A stretch of DNA of 64,000 nucleotides from an uncultured Planococcus sp. (GTDB taxonomy: Bacteria; Bacillota; Bacilli; Bacillales_A; Planococcaceae): contig CANLRI010000001.1 in the NCBI GenBank assembly GCA_947493585.1, positions 186,001-250,000 of the forward strand, in the 5' to 3' direction. The notes beneath the pieces are model-generated. The model did no database searches and had not been told where the DNA came from. It was given only the letters and a program-made list of their open reading frames with translations. Shown one piece after another: positions 27,077 to 36,898 of this stretch. The position numbers were made by a program, and so were the translations under genes. Within the stretch, counting starts at the first letter, position 1. The number at the start of each line of letters is the position of its first letter.

Positions 27077-27637
27077 GTGAAAAAAGTGGTCTTATTCCTA
27101 CTATTATTCTTATTTCTATCACCAGCCGTCTTTGCGCACACCGCATTGGAAAGTGCTAACCCTGCAGAGGGAGATGTAGTCACCGAGGAATTGCAAGAAA
27201 TGGTATTGGAATTCAATACCGACTTGGAACAAGGAAGTTCTTTTACGGTGGAAGATGAAAGAGGGCAGGAAGTTCCAATAGGTGTTGAAATTTCTGAACA
27301 GTCCATGACAGGGACGTTAGGGGCAGCAATAGCAAACGGTACCTACACGGTCAACTGGGAGATCATCGGGGCTGATGGCCATCCCATTGAAGGGACTTAT
27401 GCCTTTACCCTGGAAGTTAGTAAGGACTCGGTCCCTTCAGAGGGAAAAGAAGAAGCAGTACCCTCCACTGAGGACGAATCAGCAGATCAAGGTGGAACAG
27501 AAGAGCCCCAAAATGAAAATCTAGCGGCTCCACAGGAAACGACTAATGCACCTTATGTGATGGTGATCGTGTTGATTGTACTGGCAGTGATTGCTGTCGG
27601 CACGTTGATGTGGGTATCGAATAAAAGGGGCAGTTAA
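27077..27637 (+). CDS. CopC-domain extracytoplasmic copper-binding protein (copy A)
   Basis: 186 residues: signal peptide (1-20), CopC beta-barrel (21-115), an acidic linker and a C-terminal helix (about 160-178) anchoring it outside the membrane. Cu(II) ligands expected in the family are visible: His21, the mature N-terminus (FAHTALE), and Asp100/His102 in GADGHPIEG. The Met-rich Cu(I) loop is absent. GTG start at 27077 after AGGAAAGAGG. The copD start directly follows its stop. Confidence 0.9.
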   Translation: MKKVVLFLLLFLFLSPAVFAHTALESANPAEGDVVTEELQEMVLEFNTDLEQGSSFTVEDERGQEVPIGVEISEQSMTGTLGAAIANGTYTVNWEIIGADGHPIEGTYAFTLEVSKDSVPSEGKEEAVPSTEDESADQGGTEEPQNENLAAPQETTNAPYVMVIVLIVLAVIAVGTLMWVSNKRGS

Positions 27638-28732
27638 ATGATTTGGATTTATGTATCGGAGACTTTGTTGTACCTGTGTTTTTCCCTGCTGATTGGTTCA
27701 TTGGTAATTCAACTGGTTCCATCCCATCTAAAGCCTCACTTGAAAATCAGCAAACGTGTGTTGCAAGTGGCCATTCTGGGAATCGCCTTCTTGTCTGCGG
27801 CACCGGTCATTCGGTTAATTCTGTTTCTCTATGAAGATATTGGTCTTTTATTAACAACTCAAAATGTCATAGGAGAATTCGAAGTTGGGCAAGCCTGGAC
27901 CGTAACTGTTTTTATTTCGGTATTTTTCTACCTTTTTGTGTCGCTTGTTCCTGTCTTTAAAAGAAAAGTATTTATAGGGATTGCGCTTGTTTTTTCCTTT
28001 ATTCTGCTTTTGGCGGTGGGGTGGGCAAGCCATGCAGCTTCCCTGACCGACTGGAGTGGCTTTGTTGTTCATACGCTGCATTTTACAGCTGTCACGGTTT
28101 GGGTAGGCTTGTTGTTGGTGGTGAGTTGGTTTTCGACCACTGCACAAAACTGGCTGTCCTTTTTAAAATGGTATACACCGGTAGCCCTCAGTTGTTTGGC
28201 GATTGTCATTGGTTCAGGAATTTTTATCATGACATTGGCGGTGGATGTAACGGAGTACCAAGATGCTTGGATGATGCCCTACGGTCAAGCCATCTTGCTG
28301 AAGCATTTACTGGTACTCCCTGTTTTGTTGTTCGCTTGGATTAATGGGGTCTGGATGAGAAGAAAACTCCAACGTGGAGAAGACATAAATCCGGTTCCTT
28401 GGTCAAGGGCAGAAAGCGTCGTCTTGCTGCTGGTTTTCGCGGCAACTGCCGTATTGGGCCAGCAGGAGCCTCCTCATTCCATTGAAGCCTATTTGAAGGG
28501 AAGTGGTGCCTCCGATCTTTTCCGTTACTTTTATTCGGGACAGATTGTTCCGGCGATGCACCTGCAATTTGATTTCACTCTTCTGGGATCGTTGTTCTTT
28601 GGGGTAGCTGTCGTTTTTGGTTTTCTTGTTCTCTACTGCTTCAAGCAGAAGGCACCTTCATTCGTTTCCTTATTAATGAGCCTATTCAGTGTTTTGGCAT
28701 TGTATGTAGGATTGATGTTGAGTATCTATTAA
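27638..28732 (+). CDS. CopD-family copper-transport membrane protein (copy A)
   Basis: A 364-residue integral membrane protein with about eight helices and CopD/YcnJ-type features (GWASHAASLTDWSG, LHFTAVTVWVGLLLV, LKHLLVLPVLL). CopC and CopD together are implicated in copper uptake or handling across the membrane. The start codon abuts the copC stop, so translation is coupled. It heads into the dsbA-bdbC genes. Confidence 0.9.
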   Translation: MIWIYVSETLLYLCFSLLIGSLVIQLVPSHLKPHLKISKRVLQVAILGIAFLSAAPVIRLILFLYEDIGLLLTTQNVIGEFEVGQAWTVTVFISVFFYLFVSLVPVFKRKVFIGIALVFSFILLLAVGWASHAASLTDWSGFVVHTLHFTAVTVWVGLLLVVSWFSTTAQNWLSFLKWYTPVALSCLAIVIGSGIFIMTLAVDVTEYQDAWMMPYGQAILLKHLLVLPVLLFAWINGVWMRRKLQRGEDINPVPWSRAESVVLLLVFAATAVLGQQEPPHSIEAYLKGSGASDLFRYFYSGQIVPAMHLQFDFTLLGSLFFGVAVVFGFLVLYCFKQKAPSFVSLLMSLFSVLALYVGLMLSIY

Positions 28733-28760
28733 ATAAACTGATACAGAAAAGAGGAGTATT

Positions 28761-29447
28761 ATGAATAACAATCAGAAAAAAGCTAAGCCATCCGGTTTAA
28801 AATTTGCGGTTCTCTTAACATCTTTAGCAGTTGTGATTTTGGCAGCCATTGTGGTTTTGACTAATCAACAGGAAGCGCCGGCAGTGGAAACGGCGCAAAT
28901 CGATCTCAACGGACAGCCGATTTTAGGCGAAGAAGAAGCTCCAGTGACAGTCGTCGAATTTGGAGACTTTAAATGTCCTTCTTGTAAAGCGTGGGGGGAA
29001 ACGGTTTATCCGCAACTCGTTCAGGATTACGTGGACACAGGAGAGGTGAAGTTTTCCTATATCAACGTCCTCTTCCATGGGGACGAATCCATGTTGGCTT
29101 CGTTAGCAGCAGAATCCGTGTATCAGCAAAGTCCGGATGCTTATTGGGATTTCCACAAAGCCCTATTTGCCGCACAGCCAGAAGTAAACCACGATGGAGC
29201 CTGGATCACGCCGGAAAAAGTTCTGGAAGTGGCAGCAGCTTATCCATCAATTGATCAAGAGAAACTAAAAGCAGATATGGAACAGCAAGCCACAATGGAC
29301 GCTGTGGAAATTGACACAGCGTTAGTGGAAGAAGCTGGAGTTGCCCAAACACCAACGATTGTTATCAATGGGCAGACATTGGAAGATCCGTTTGACTATG
29401 AAGCGATTAAAGAGCTGATTGAGCAAGAATTGACGGGTGAGGAGTAA
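28761..29447 (+). CDS. Membrane-anchored DsbA-family thiol oxidoreductase (BdbD-like, copy A)
   Basis: 228 residues: an N-terminal membrane anchor (about 14-33) and an external DsbA domain with active site Cys72-Pro-Ser-Cys75 and a cis-Pro loop (AQTPTIVING). It introduces disulfides into secreted proteins; the partner that reoxidises it is the BdbC-like protein whose ATG overlaps its stop by one base. AGAGGAG precedes the ATG. CPSC differs from the usual CPHC, which may shift the redox potential. Confidence 0.9.
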   Translation: MNNNQKKAKPSGLKFAVLLTSLAVVILAAIVVLTNQQEAPAVETAQIDLNGQPILGEEEAPVTVVEFGDFKCPSCKAWGETVYPQLVQDYVDTGEVKFSYINVLFHGDESMLASLAAESVYQQSPDAYWDFHKALFAAQPEVNHDGAWITPEKVLEVAAAYPSIDQEKLKADMEQQATMDAVEIDTALVEEAGVAQTPTIVINGQTLEDPFDYEAIKELIEQELTGEE

Positions 29448-29887
29448 TGGGGAAAGGAAGAACACAATCCAGCCAAAACGCGATTTTATTATACAGTGCC
29501 TGGTTTGTGGCATTGATTGCGACACTTGGCAGTCTGTATTTCAGTGAAATCAGGGGGTTCATCCCTTGTGAACTTTGTTGGTATCAACGGATCGCGATGT
29601 ATCCACTGGTCTTGATTTTAGGAATCGCCACATTTCGGAACGATGCAAAGGTATTTATTTACGCCTTGCCGTTATCTCTTTTGGGAGGAAGCATTTCGAT
29701 TCTCCATTACCTGGAACAAAAAGTACCTGGCTTCGGGGGGATTAAACCCTGCGTTAGTGGTGTTCCTTGCAGTTCTGAGTACATCAACTGGTTTGGGTTT
29801 GCAACAATTCCCTTTCTTGCGCTTATTGCCTTCATCTTGATTTCAGTTGCGATGGTGGTCTTAGCGGTCAAAAACAAGAAGAATTGA
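29447..29887 (+). CDS. bdbC: DsbB-family quinone-linked disulfide oxidase BdbC (copy A)
   Basis: A 146-residue protein with four helices that passes electrons from the DsbA-like partner to quinone. Both redox pairs are present: Cys41-x2-Cys44 (CELCWYQRI) and Cys102/Cys108 (PCVSGVPC). Its start overlaps the dsbA stop (TAATG). Very similar to the copy at 51150-51590. Confidence 0.93.
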   Translation: MGKGRTQSSQNAILLYSAWFVALIATLGSLYFSEIRGFIPCELCWYQRIAMYPLVLILGIATFRNDAKVFIYALPLSLLGGSISILHYLEQKVPGFGGIKPCVSGVPCSSEYINWFGFATIPFLALIAFILISVAMVVLAVKNKKN

Positions 29888-29989
29888 CCTTCGATTTTTC
29901 ACTGTTCTATCGATTCCATAAGAAGCCCGTCTAAATCATAAACAGGCATGACAGGTCCATGCTATAAATTTTTGTTAGGAGATGACCAT

Positions 29990-30697
29990 GTGGCAGAAAT
30001 CAGTTTATTCCTTGCGTTCGGCGCAGGACTGTTATCATTTATTTCTCCCTGTTCCCTGCCGCTGTATCCAGCTTTTCTGTCGTACATTACCGGTGTTTCA
30101 GTGAATGACTTGAAAACCGGAAAAGGCGTGATGCGGCGCAATGCGTTGATTCACACGATTCTCTTTTTAATCGGCTTTTCCATCATTTTTTTGGCATTAG
30201 GATTATCCACTTCATTTATCGGGTCGTTCTTCTTGGAAAACCAAGCTCTTTTACGGCAATTAGGCGCAATTCTAATGGTGTTTTTCGGTTTGGTACTTAC
30301 AGGGATTTTGAAGTTTAATTTTTTGCTTTCAGATAAAAAAATTCATTTTCAAAAAAGGCCTTCTGGATATGCCGGTTCTGTTTTGATCGGCATTGGATTT
30401 GCGGCAGGCTGGACGCCTTGTACGGGTCCAATTTTGGCAGGGGTCATTGCACTTGGAGTAGCCGATCCGGATAGAGGACTCCTTTATATGCTATTTTACG
30501 TGTTAGGCTTTTCGATTCCCTTTCTTATAATGTCTCTCTTCATTGAGAAAATGACCTTTTTAAAGAAAAAAAGTGCGCTTTTCATGTCAATTGGTGGCGC
30601 ACTGATGATTCTGATGGGTGTTTTATTGTATTTTGATATGATGACAGAAATTATCGCGTTCCTTTCCCAATTCACAGGAGGATTTACAGGATTCTAA
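29990..30697 (+). CDS. ccdA: CcdA, thiol-reductant transporter for cytochrome c maturation
   Basis: A 235-residue, six-helix membrane protein that carries electrons from cytoplasmic thioredoxin to ResA outside. Both redox cysteines are visible: SPCSLPLYP near residue 21 and GWTPCTGP near residue 143. GTG 29990 is chosen because TAGGAGATGA precedes it; this gives the exact length of B. subtilis CcdA, whereas an upstream ATG adds 14 residues. It is missing from the second cassette copy. Confidence 0.93.
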   Translation: MAEISLFLAFGAGLLSFISPCSLPLYPAFLSYITGVSVNDLKTGKGVMRRNALIHTILFLIGFSIIFLALGLSTSFIGSFFLENQALLRQLGAILMVFFGLVLTGILKFNFLLSDKKIHFQKRPSGYAGSVLIGIGFAAGWTPCTGPILAGVIALGVADPDRGLLYMLFYVLGFSIPFLIMSLFIEKMTFLKKKSALFMSIGGALMILMGVLLYFDMMTEIIAFLSQFTGGFTGF

Positions 30698-30726
30698 CTG
30701 AGTAGATAGAAACGAGGGTGTTTTAT

Positions 30727-31263
30727 ATGACAGTTAAAAAGAAAAAGAGATCTTATATACGAGCGGTTATCTTACTGGTTATGGCAGGAGCCATCGTTTT
30801 TACGATTTACAACAGCTTTGCAGGGGGAAAAAGTGAATTACTGCAAGTAGGAGATGAAGCCCCGGACTTTACCTTAGTGGATCTTGAAGGTAAAAAACAT
30901 CAATTATCGGATTACCAAGGCCAAGGGGTGTTTGTCAACTTCTGGGGGACCTGGTGCAAACCGTGTGAGAAAGAATTTCCGCTGATGGAAAACCAATATC
31001 AAGTGTACAAGGATCAAGGCGTTCAAATCCTAGCCGTTAATATTGCTCAGTCCGATTATGAAGTGAGACAATTTGCGGAACAACGGGATCTGACGTTTCC
31101 GATTGTGATTGATAAAACGAAGAGTGTGATGGAAGCTTACAACATTCGTCCCTTGCCGACTACACTGCTGGTCAATCCTGAAGGGAAGATCACGAAAATC
31201 ATTACCGGAGAGATGTCTGAAGAAGACATTGCCAGCTACATGGAAGAAATCAAACCCGAGTAA
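30727..31263 (+). CDS. resA: ResA-like thiol-disulfide reductase (copy A)
   Basis: 178 residues from ATG 30727 (GAGG 9 bases upstream): an N-terminal anchor (about 11-30) and a TlpA/ResA thioredoxin fold with Cys77-Lys-Pro-Cys80 (WGTWCKPCEKEF) and cis-Pro RPLPTT. ResA reduces the apocytochrome c CXXCH disulfide before haem attachment. It lies between ccdA and resB, the natural order. Confidence 0.92.
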   Translation: MTVKKKKRSYIRAVILLVMAGAIVFTIYNSFAGGKSELLQVGDEAPDFTLVDLEGKKHQLSDYQGQGVFVNFWGTWCKPCEKEFPLMENQYQVYKDQGVQILAVNIAQSDYEVRQFAEQRDLTFPIVIDKTKSVMEAYNIRPLPTTLLVNPEGKITKIITGEMSEEDIASYMEEIKPE

Positions 31264-31276
31264 GGAGATTTTTTAG

Positions 31277-32935
31277 ATGGAAAACGTACAATGCCAATGT
31301 GGCCATACGAATCCTCCTGGTACGAAGCTTTGTGAGTCGTGCGGGCGCTCTTTGACTGAAAAAGATCAAAACAGCAAGCTGGTGGATATGCGCTACGAAG
31401 GAACGGCCAGACGTTCACAAACCTATAACAAATCGATCATCGACAAAATCTGGAACTTCTTTTCAAGCGTGAAAGTCGGCGTCAGTATTATTGTCATCTT
31501 GCTGGTGGCAGCAGCCATTGGGACAATCCTGCCGCAGCAAGCTTTTGTTCCGGCGAGTACAGAAGCGACAATCCAAGCTTATTATGCCGATACTTACGGC
31601 AGTGTTGGACGCGTCTATCATGCGCTTGGGTTCCATGATTTATACAGCTCTTTTTGGTTTATTGCATTAGTTGGGATGTTGGCCATTTCGCTGGTAATTG
31701 CGAGCTTAGACCGGTTCGTTCCGCTTTATAAATCGTTGAAAAACCAGCGGGTTCTGCGCCATCCAAGCTTTATGGACAAGCAGCGCATCTATGGAAGCGG
31801 CCCTGGGGCTGAAGATACGCTTGAAAAAGCAGAAACGAAATTAAAAGAGTTGAAATACAATGTCCGGACGGATAAAAATGGGTTGTTGGCCGAAAAAGGC
31901 CGTTTTTCCAGGTGGGGCCCATACGTCAACCATATCGGCTTAATCATTTTCCTTTTCGGCGTCATGCTGCGCATGATTCCAGGATTCTATATCGATGAAA
32001 GTCTTTGGCTGCGTGAAGGCGAAACCAGAGCGATTCCAGAAGTGCCGGGCTATTACTTGGAAAACAAAAATTTTAAATTGGAAACGTATACGGGTGAAGG
32101 GGAAGACGCGAGGTTCGAGGAAGCAATTGACCGGGTGGGGACGGTCGTGAAGAACTACCAAACAGATATTGTTCTTTATCAAGAGCCAGAAGATAGCCTG
32201 CCCGGTGCAACGGATAACTTGGAAGTCATCCAGGAATACCCGATTCGCGTCAACCAGCCGCTGAAATTTGATGGCTATGCCGTGTATCAAATGGATTATA
32301 AATTGAATGAATTAAAGGCGATGACATTCGCGTTGACGAACAAAGAAACAGAAGAATCACTGGGTGAATTGACAATCGACTTGATTAATCCGGTAGATAC
32401 CTACGAACTCGAAGGTGGTTCAACGGTTGAATTGCTTGGTTATTATCCAGATTTCTCTGGGTTTGAAGATGGAGAACCGCAAACTGCAACCCCTTTGCCA
32501 AACAATCCCGGTTTCCTGGTCGAATTGACTACCCCGGAAACACCGGCAGGAGAAACGAGTTTTATCACCATTCAAAATACGGTAGAACCCTTGGGAGAAA
32601 ATCAATTCAAATTAACCTTTCAGAATGCGGATACGCGTAATGTCTCTGGTTTAACGGTTCGCAAAGACAGCACCTTGCCGATTCTAGGCATTGGCGGTTT
32701 AATTTTCATGATCGGTGTAGCGCAAGGGATGTACTTTAACCATCGCCGTTTCTGGATTCAGCAGAAGGCAGATGGCACGATTCTTTTAGCCGGCCATACC
32801 AACAAAAACTGGTTCGGCTTGAAGAAAGACCTGGATCGAGTGGTTGACTCTGCAAAATTGCCTGCTTACACAGATCAGCAGGATGAAATCGATAAAGCAG
32901 AGAAAGCAGAAAAGGAAGGTGAGGTTTCGTCATGA
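31277..32935 (+). CDS. resB: ResB, cytochrome c synthase subunit
   Basis: 552 residues. An N-terminal zinc ribbon ([19 protein letters not shown]), as in Bacillus ResB, is followed by helices near 65-85 and 115-140, one near 215-235, a large external domain and a last helix near 460. With ResC it forms the System II haem-ligation complex. AAGGAG lies upstream of the ATG. Its end overlaps resC by 4 bases. Confidence 0.95.
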   Translation: MENVQCQCGHTNPPGTKLCESCGRSLTEKDQNSKLVDMRYEGTARRSQTYNKSIIDKIWNFFSSVKVGVSIIVILLVAAAIGTILPQQAFVPASTEATIQAYYADTYGSVGRVYHALGFHDLYSSFWFIALVGMLAISLVIASLDRFVPLYKSLKNQRVLRHPSFMDKQRIYGSGPGAEDTLEKAETKLKELKYNVRTDKNGLLAEKGRFSRWGPYVNHIGLIIFLFGVMLRMIPGFYIDESLWLREGETRAIPEVPGYYLENKNFKLETYTGEGEDARFEEAIDRVGTVVKNYQTDIVLYQEPEDSLPGATDNLEVIQEYPIRVNQPLKFDGYAVYQMDYKLNELKAMTFALTNKETEESLGELTIDLINPVDTYELEGGSTVELLGYYPDFSGFEDGEPQTATPLPNNPGFLVELTTPETPAGETSFITIQNTVEPLGENQFKLTFQNADTRNVSGLTVRKDSTLPILGIGGLIFMIGVAQGMYFNHRRFWIQQKADGTILLAGHTNKNWFGLKKDLDRVVDSAKLPAYTDQQDEIDKAEKAEKEGEVSS

Positions 32936-34116
32936 CATTAATTGAGATTAGCTCGAATTTACTGTACCTTGCATTCTTTGCTTACCTGATTGCTACTTTC
33001 GTTTTTGGTGGAGCTGTTAAAGGCAATAAAAAAGGTTCGTTCAACTCAGAACAGCGCTGGGGGAAAGTAGCAATTACCATCACCGTCATCGGCTTTCTTG
33101 CAAACATCGGCTATTTTTTCACCCGGTGGATCGTATCGGGACATGCACCTCTCAGCAATATGTTTGAATTTACGACCGCGTTTGGCATGACACTTGTAGG
33201 AGGATTCATTATTCTTTACTACCTCTACAAAACACCTGTTCTAGGAATGGTTGTCTTGCCAGTTGCCCTATTAATTATTGCGTATGCAAGCATGTTTCCG
33301 AGTGAAGTCAGTCCGCTTATCCCAGCGCTTCAAACAAACTGGCTGGCGATTCATGTCAGCACGGTTGTCATTGCGGAAGGGATCTTGGCCATGAGTGCAG
33401 CAGCGGGGTTGATTTACTTGCTCAAAGTGGTTGATTTGTCGAAAAAGTCAAAGCAGCGATTTTGGCTGGAAGGAATTCTGTATTTTTTGGTGTTAGTCGT
33501 AGGTTTTGTTATTTCAAGTTCTTACTTCACCCTAACAAATTACGAGAACACCTTTCAGTATGTCAACAAAGATGATCAGGAAGCCACAATCATTTATAAT
33601 ATGCCTCCTATCTTCGGTATGAATGAATCGGTTTCATTGACGGAGAATGCCATGACACCACTAGTTGAAACACCTGCGTTAGTAGATGCTAGTAAACTGA
33701 CGACTGTCACGTGGTCTTTGTTAATTGGAACTATTCTATATGTCCTAATTAGATTGATTACCCGCAGGAGAATAGCGCAACTTATTCAACCACTAATGAA
33801 AAATGTCAATCTTCAACTGATGGATGAAATTAATTACCGGGCAGTGATTATCGGCTTTCCATTATTTACTCTAGGCGCGCTCGTCTTTGCCATGATTTGG
33901 GCTCAAATCACTTGGTCCCGTTTCTGGGGGTGGGATCCGAAAGAAGTCTGGGCATTGGTTACCTGGCTATTTTATGCGGCCTATTTACATTTACGTCTCG
34001 GTAAAGGGTGGCAAGGTGAAAAATCAGCCTGGCTGGGTGTAATCGGTTTTGCGATTATCATGTTCAATTTAATAGTTGTTAACTTGATCATTGCGGGACT
34101 GCATTCATACGCGTAA
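32932..34116 (+). CDS. resC: ResC, cytochrome c synthase haem-handling subunit
   Basis: A 394-residue, eight-helix CcsA/CcmC-family protein with the haem-binding WWD-type motif [15 protein letters not shown] and helix-flanking histidines. With ResB it exports and attaches haem to apocytochrome c. Start overlaps resB stop (ATGA). A terminator follows directly. The island thus carries a full ccdA-resABC set. Confidence 0.95.
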   Translation: MTLIEISSNLLYLAFFAYLIATFVFGGAVKGNKKGSFNSEQRWGKVAITITVIGFLANIGYFFTRWIVSGHAPLSNMFEFTTAFGMTLVGGFIILYYLYKTPVLGMVVLPVALLIIAYASMFPSEVSPLIPALQTNWLAIHVSTVVIAEGILAMSAAAGLIYLLKVVDLSKKSKQRFWLEGILYFLVLVVGFVISSSYFTLTNYENTFQYVNKDDQEATIIYNMPPIFGMNESVSLTENAMTPLVETPALVDASKLTTVTWSLLIGTILYVLIRLITRRRIAQLIQPLMKNVNLQLMDEINYRAVIIGFPLFTLGALVFAMIWAQITWSRFWGWDPKEVWALVTWLFYAAYLHLRLGKGWQGEKSAWLGVIGFAIIMFNLIVVNLIIAGLHSYA

Positions 34117-34143
34117 AAGGAGCGCCTCTAGGGCGCTTTTTTT
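34115..34143 (+). terminator. Terminator of the copC…resC operon
   Basis: AAAAGGAGCGCC-tctaG-GGCGCTTTTTTT hairpin with T-tract immediately after resC. Confidence 0.85.
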
Positions 34144-34325
34144 ACTGTTATCTTTAATTTATAAACGATTCTGTCCGCGACTCAACCAAGTTTCGTCAGT
34201 TTACGGGCGACTTATCAAAACATCTTCATTTTCTGTTCATTCGCTGCTTAATTGTGCGATTTTTTCTTTTGCTTTAGAAACTCTAACCAAAACTAGCTAT
34301 AACACAGAAAAATGAGGTGAGAAAT

Positions 34326-35213
34326 ATGTTTAGAAAGTTTGTAGTTTTATTATTGGTCGTATTTTTCATGGTGCTAATTATTTTTACAGCTATCATGTTT
34401 TTGAAAAATGAAGTCGAGGTCTATTCGGAGAAAGAAGTGACGTTGGCGATTGAAAAGCCTATGTTCATCAACTTAAGTGAACCGGTAGCCACTGAAAAAG
34501 GCAGCGATAGGACAGCTGTCTATGACATGTCTTTACTTGGCCTGAATGTCGGAACTTACACATTGGTCGAACGAACACTGGAAAACGAGACAACGCTCAT
34601 TTTCGAAGAAATTGAAAATACCGGCTGGATTCCATATGCGCTATCCTTGAATGTCAAAAATCTGGCTGAAGCTGACTTCAAGTCCTGGAATCCGGAAGCT
34701 GCGGCAAGCCTGGACGAGAAAATCTACGGTCCAGACCCGACAACTAATCCTAATGGAGTTTATGCCAGAGGGAATACAGAGATTTTGCAGGGGAATGTCT
34801 TTGTTTCACGTAACCTGCAGCTGGGCAATGGGGACTGGGTACAAGAGCTTCGCCACGAAATCCCTGAATTTACTTTAGAGGAAGGTGTTTTAGCTAAAAA
34901 TTACTGGCTGCCGCCAAAACATCAGAGCCAAACCTGGATGATGATCGGGCAAGAACCATTGTTCGAAACGGAAGAAGCAGAAGATGGGTGGATCACTTTT
35001 TCGCTTGAAAACCGTCTAGCCCAGTTAAACTGGCTGACGCCTGAAGGGCCCTTGGTCAAACTGCAGTTGACCGATGATCCTCGTACACAACTGGCTTATG
35101 GCTATACAACCGAACGGACAGCAAACGTAAGTTTCAACGAATGGAATGAAAACTCGCCTTCTCTGTTCTTTGAATCCATGATGTTGAATTCAGAAAACGA
35201 CTTGCAGCGATAA
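34326..35213 (+). CDS. Membrane-anchored extracytoplasmic protein of unknown function
   Basis: ATG 34326 follows GAGGTGAG; 295 residues. One N-terminal helix (about 6-29), then a soluble, acidic, Trp-containing external domain with repeated beta-type sequence and no recognised motif or catalytic signature. The gene sits after resC but beyond a terminator, and has no copy in the second cassette. I do not recognise the family. Confidence 0.7.
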   Translation: MFRKFVVLLLVVFFMVLIIFTAIMFLKNEVEVYSEKEVTLAIEKPMFINLSEPVATEKGSDRTAVYDMSLLGLNVGTYTLVERTLENETTLIFEEIENTGWIPYALSLNVKNLAEADFKSWNPEAAASLDEKIYGPDPTTNPNGVYARGNTEILQGNVFVSRNLQLGNGDWVQELRHEIPEFTLEEGVLAKNYWLPPKHQSQTWMMIGQEPLFETEEAEDGWITFSLENRLAQLNWLTPEGPLVKLQLTDDPRTQLAYGYTTERTANVSFNEWNENSPSLFFESMMLNSENDLQR

Positions 35214-35465
35214 TCGATAAATTCGTTGAAATTGATACTTTGCTTTAGCAAGTTTCCAATTATGTACGGATGTTACCGCTAAGCCCATAACGACATTTAA
35301 TTTCCATTCATTGGGATAGCTATCAAGGTTCCAAGCAGCACCGTCACATAGATATTCCCTTTTATAATTGAAAATCCAGATCGATTTGCAAAAACCATTA
35401 GTTTTCTTATTTGCTAGACGAGTAAAAGTTTACATATGAGGGATTATCGGTAGCTACATTAATAG

Positions 35466-35513
35466 AAAGGGAAAGAAGAGGCTGTTAACTGCAATTCTTC
35501 TTTCCCTTTATTT
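35466..35513 (+). terminator. Terminator-like hairpin
   Basis: AAAGGGAAAGAAG/CTTCTTTCCCTTT around a 20-base centre, then ATTTT; likely ends the gene at 34326-35213. Confidence 0.7.
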
Positions 35514-35727
35514 TGAGAATTTGTCTTTTATGAATGATGTGACACAGCTAATTTAGAATAGAAGAAACTGTGTTTACACTATTAGATTAGTTCGCTCTTG
35601 ATGAATGACCTCTGCCACTGTGGAAAAGATCGACACGTTTTAGGGTTTGGGGTACGGGAAGGACAAGAGGGTTGGCATATAGTTCTAGTTTTAGAGAGGG
35701 CGTAATATAATTCACCGTCATAACCTT

Positions 35728-35761
35728 AGTTATTATTGGGAATTAATTTCCAATAATAACT
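35728..35761. promoter_or_regulatory. 12-bp inverted repeat upstream of the ACR3/BASS-like gene
   Basis: AGTTATTATTGG (35728-35739)/CCAATAATAACT (35750-35761), a 10-base AT centre, then TTTTC. Either a weak terminator or an operator for the transporter 130 bp downstream. Confidence 0.5.
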
Positions 35762-35890
35762 TTTCAGGATTTTTTCTTCCGCTCGGATTCAAAGTCAAGA
35801 TTAACAAGGCAATCGGATGCCACTTCCGGTATCCTGATAGAGAGGGGGCGCTCGAATGTGCTTTCTCTTTGTCATCTAAGGAGTGTCATT

Positions 35891-36853
35891 ATGAACGTAT
35901 TAGAGAAATTTCAAACCGTCATTATTCTAAGCGCAGTTGGGCTCGGCCTTTTATTTGGCCAGGTCCACTTTTTTGAACAATACGCCGAATTCTTCATTGT
36001 GCCATTTTTATTGCTGATGCTCTATGGATTATTTTTAACCATTCCATTGCAGTACCTGAAGGATGCTTTTAAAAATCGCAAGTTTTTCACTGTCAGCATG
36101 CTTATCAATTTTGTCTGGACACCTTTAGTGGCCTGGGGACTTGGGGCGATCTTCCTTGAAGATCATCCAGCCCTGTGGATTGGATTTATCATGCTGATGG
36201 TAACGCCTTGTACAGACTGGTACCTCATGTTCACTTCCATTGCCAAAGGGAATGTGCCCTTGTCCACGTCCATTTTGCCGATTAATTTGATTCTGCAGGT
36301 CGTGCTGTTGCCGGTCTACCTATTCATTTTCGCTGGCACAATTGAGCCGATTCCATTGTTGACTATCGGCAAAAGCATTGTCCTGGTACTGGTTGTTCCG
36401 TTTGCCCTAGCACATTTGACACGTTATGCCTTGCGGAAGAGAAAAGCCTTCTTGAATGAGAAACTCGTCTCTTTTTTTGCTACGGCACAGATTTTCTTTT
36501 TATCTTTGGCGATTATGGCGATGTTTGCTTCGCATGGGAAGTACCTACTCACTAATCTTGAAGTCATTTCAACCTTGCTGCTGCCTGTTTTATTGTTCTT
36601 TGTTGTTAATTTTATTTTGGCGCAAACAGTAGGGAAAGCCCTAAAGTTTTCCTATGAAGATACGGTGAGCTTAAGCCTGACGACTATCGCACGTAATTCG
36701 CCTGTTTCATTGGCCATTGCAGTTGTCGCCTTTCCGGATCAGCCTTTAATCGCCTTGGCCTTAGTTATCGGTCCGTTGATCGAATTGCCCATTCTAGCAC
36801 TCGTCTCTCAGTTGTTGCTTTCTACAAGGAGAGGAAATATAGGAGAAAGCTAA
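35891..36853 (+). CDS. ACR3/BASS-superfamily carrier (arsenic-resistance-like)
   Basis: ATG 35891 with AAGGAG upstream gives 320 residues; earlier starts lack a ribosome site. About ten helices of the bile acid:Na+ symporter/ACR3 fold, with a conserved cysteine in MLMVTPCTDWYLMFT (TM4 region, where ACR3 has its essential Cys) and a second motif TTIARNSPVSLAIA. Members of this branch are usually labelled arsenic resistance proteins. No arsC or arsR neighbour is present, so the substrate is uncertain. Confidence 0.8.
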   Translation: MNVLEKFQTVIILSAVGLGLLFGQVHFFEQYAEFFIVPFLLLMLYGLFLTIPLQYLKDAFKNRKFFTVSMLINFVWTPLVAWGLGAIFLEDHPALWIGFIMLMVTPCTDWYLMFTSIAKGNVPLSTSILPINLILQVVLLPVYLFIFAGTIEPIPLLTIGKSIVLVLVVPFALAHLTRYALRKRKAFLNEKLVSFFATAQIFFLSLAIMAMFASHGKYLLTNLEVISTLLLPVLLFFVVNFILAQTVGKALKFSYEDTVSLSLTTIARNSPVSLAIAVVAFPDQPLIALALVIGPLIELPILALVSQLLLSTRRGNIGES

Positions 36854-36898
36854 ATAGGATATCCGTTTCACAGGCCAAGGTTCAAAGCTTACTTGAAA

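Larger units (their letters stand above)
35214..35890. other. 677-bp intergenic region with two hairpins
   Basis: AT-rich, without a convincing open frame. It contains a terminator-like hairpin at 35466-35512 and a 12-bp palindrome at 35728-35761. The 35220-35450 part has short broken frames on the minus strand but no recognisable protein. Confidence 0.6.

Noticed and set aside
35214..35460. Broken minus-strand frames that might be a gene relic
   Set aside because: Only short hydrophobic stretches with several stops; no family could be recognised.
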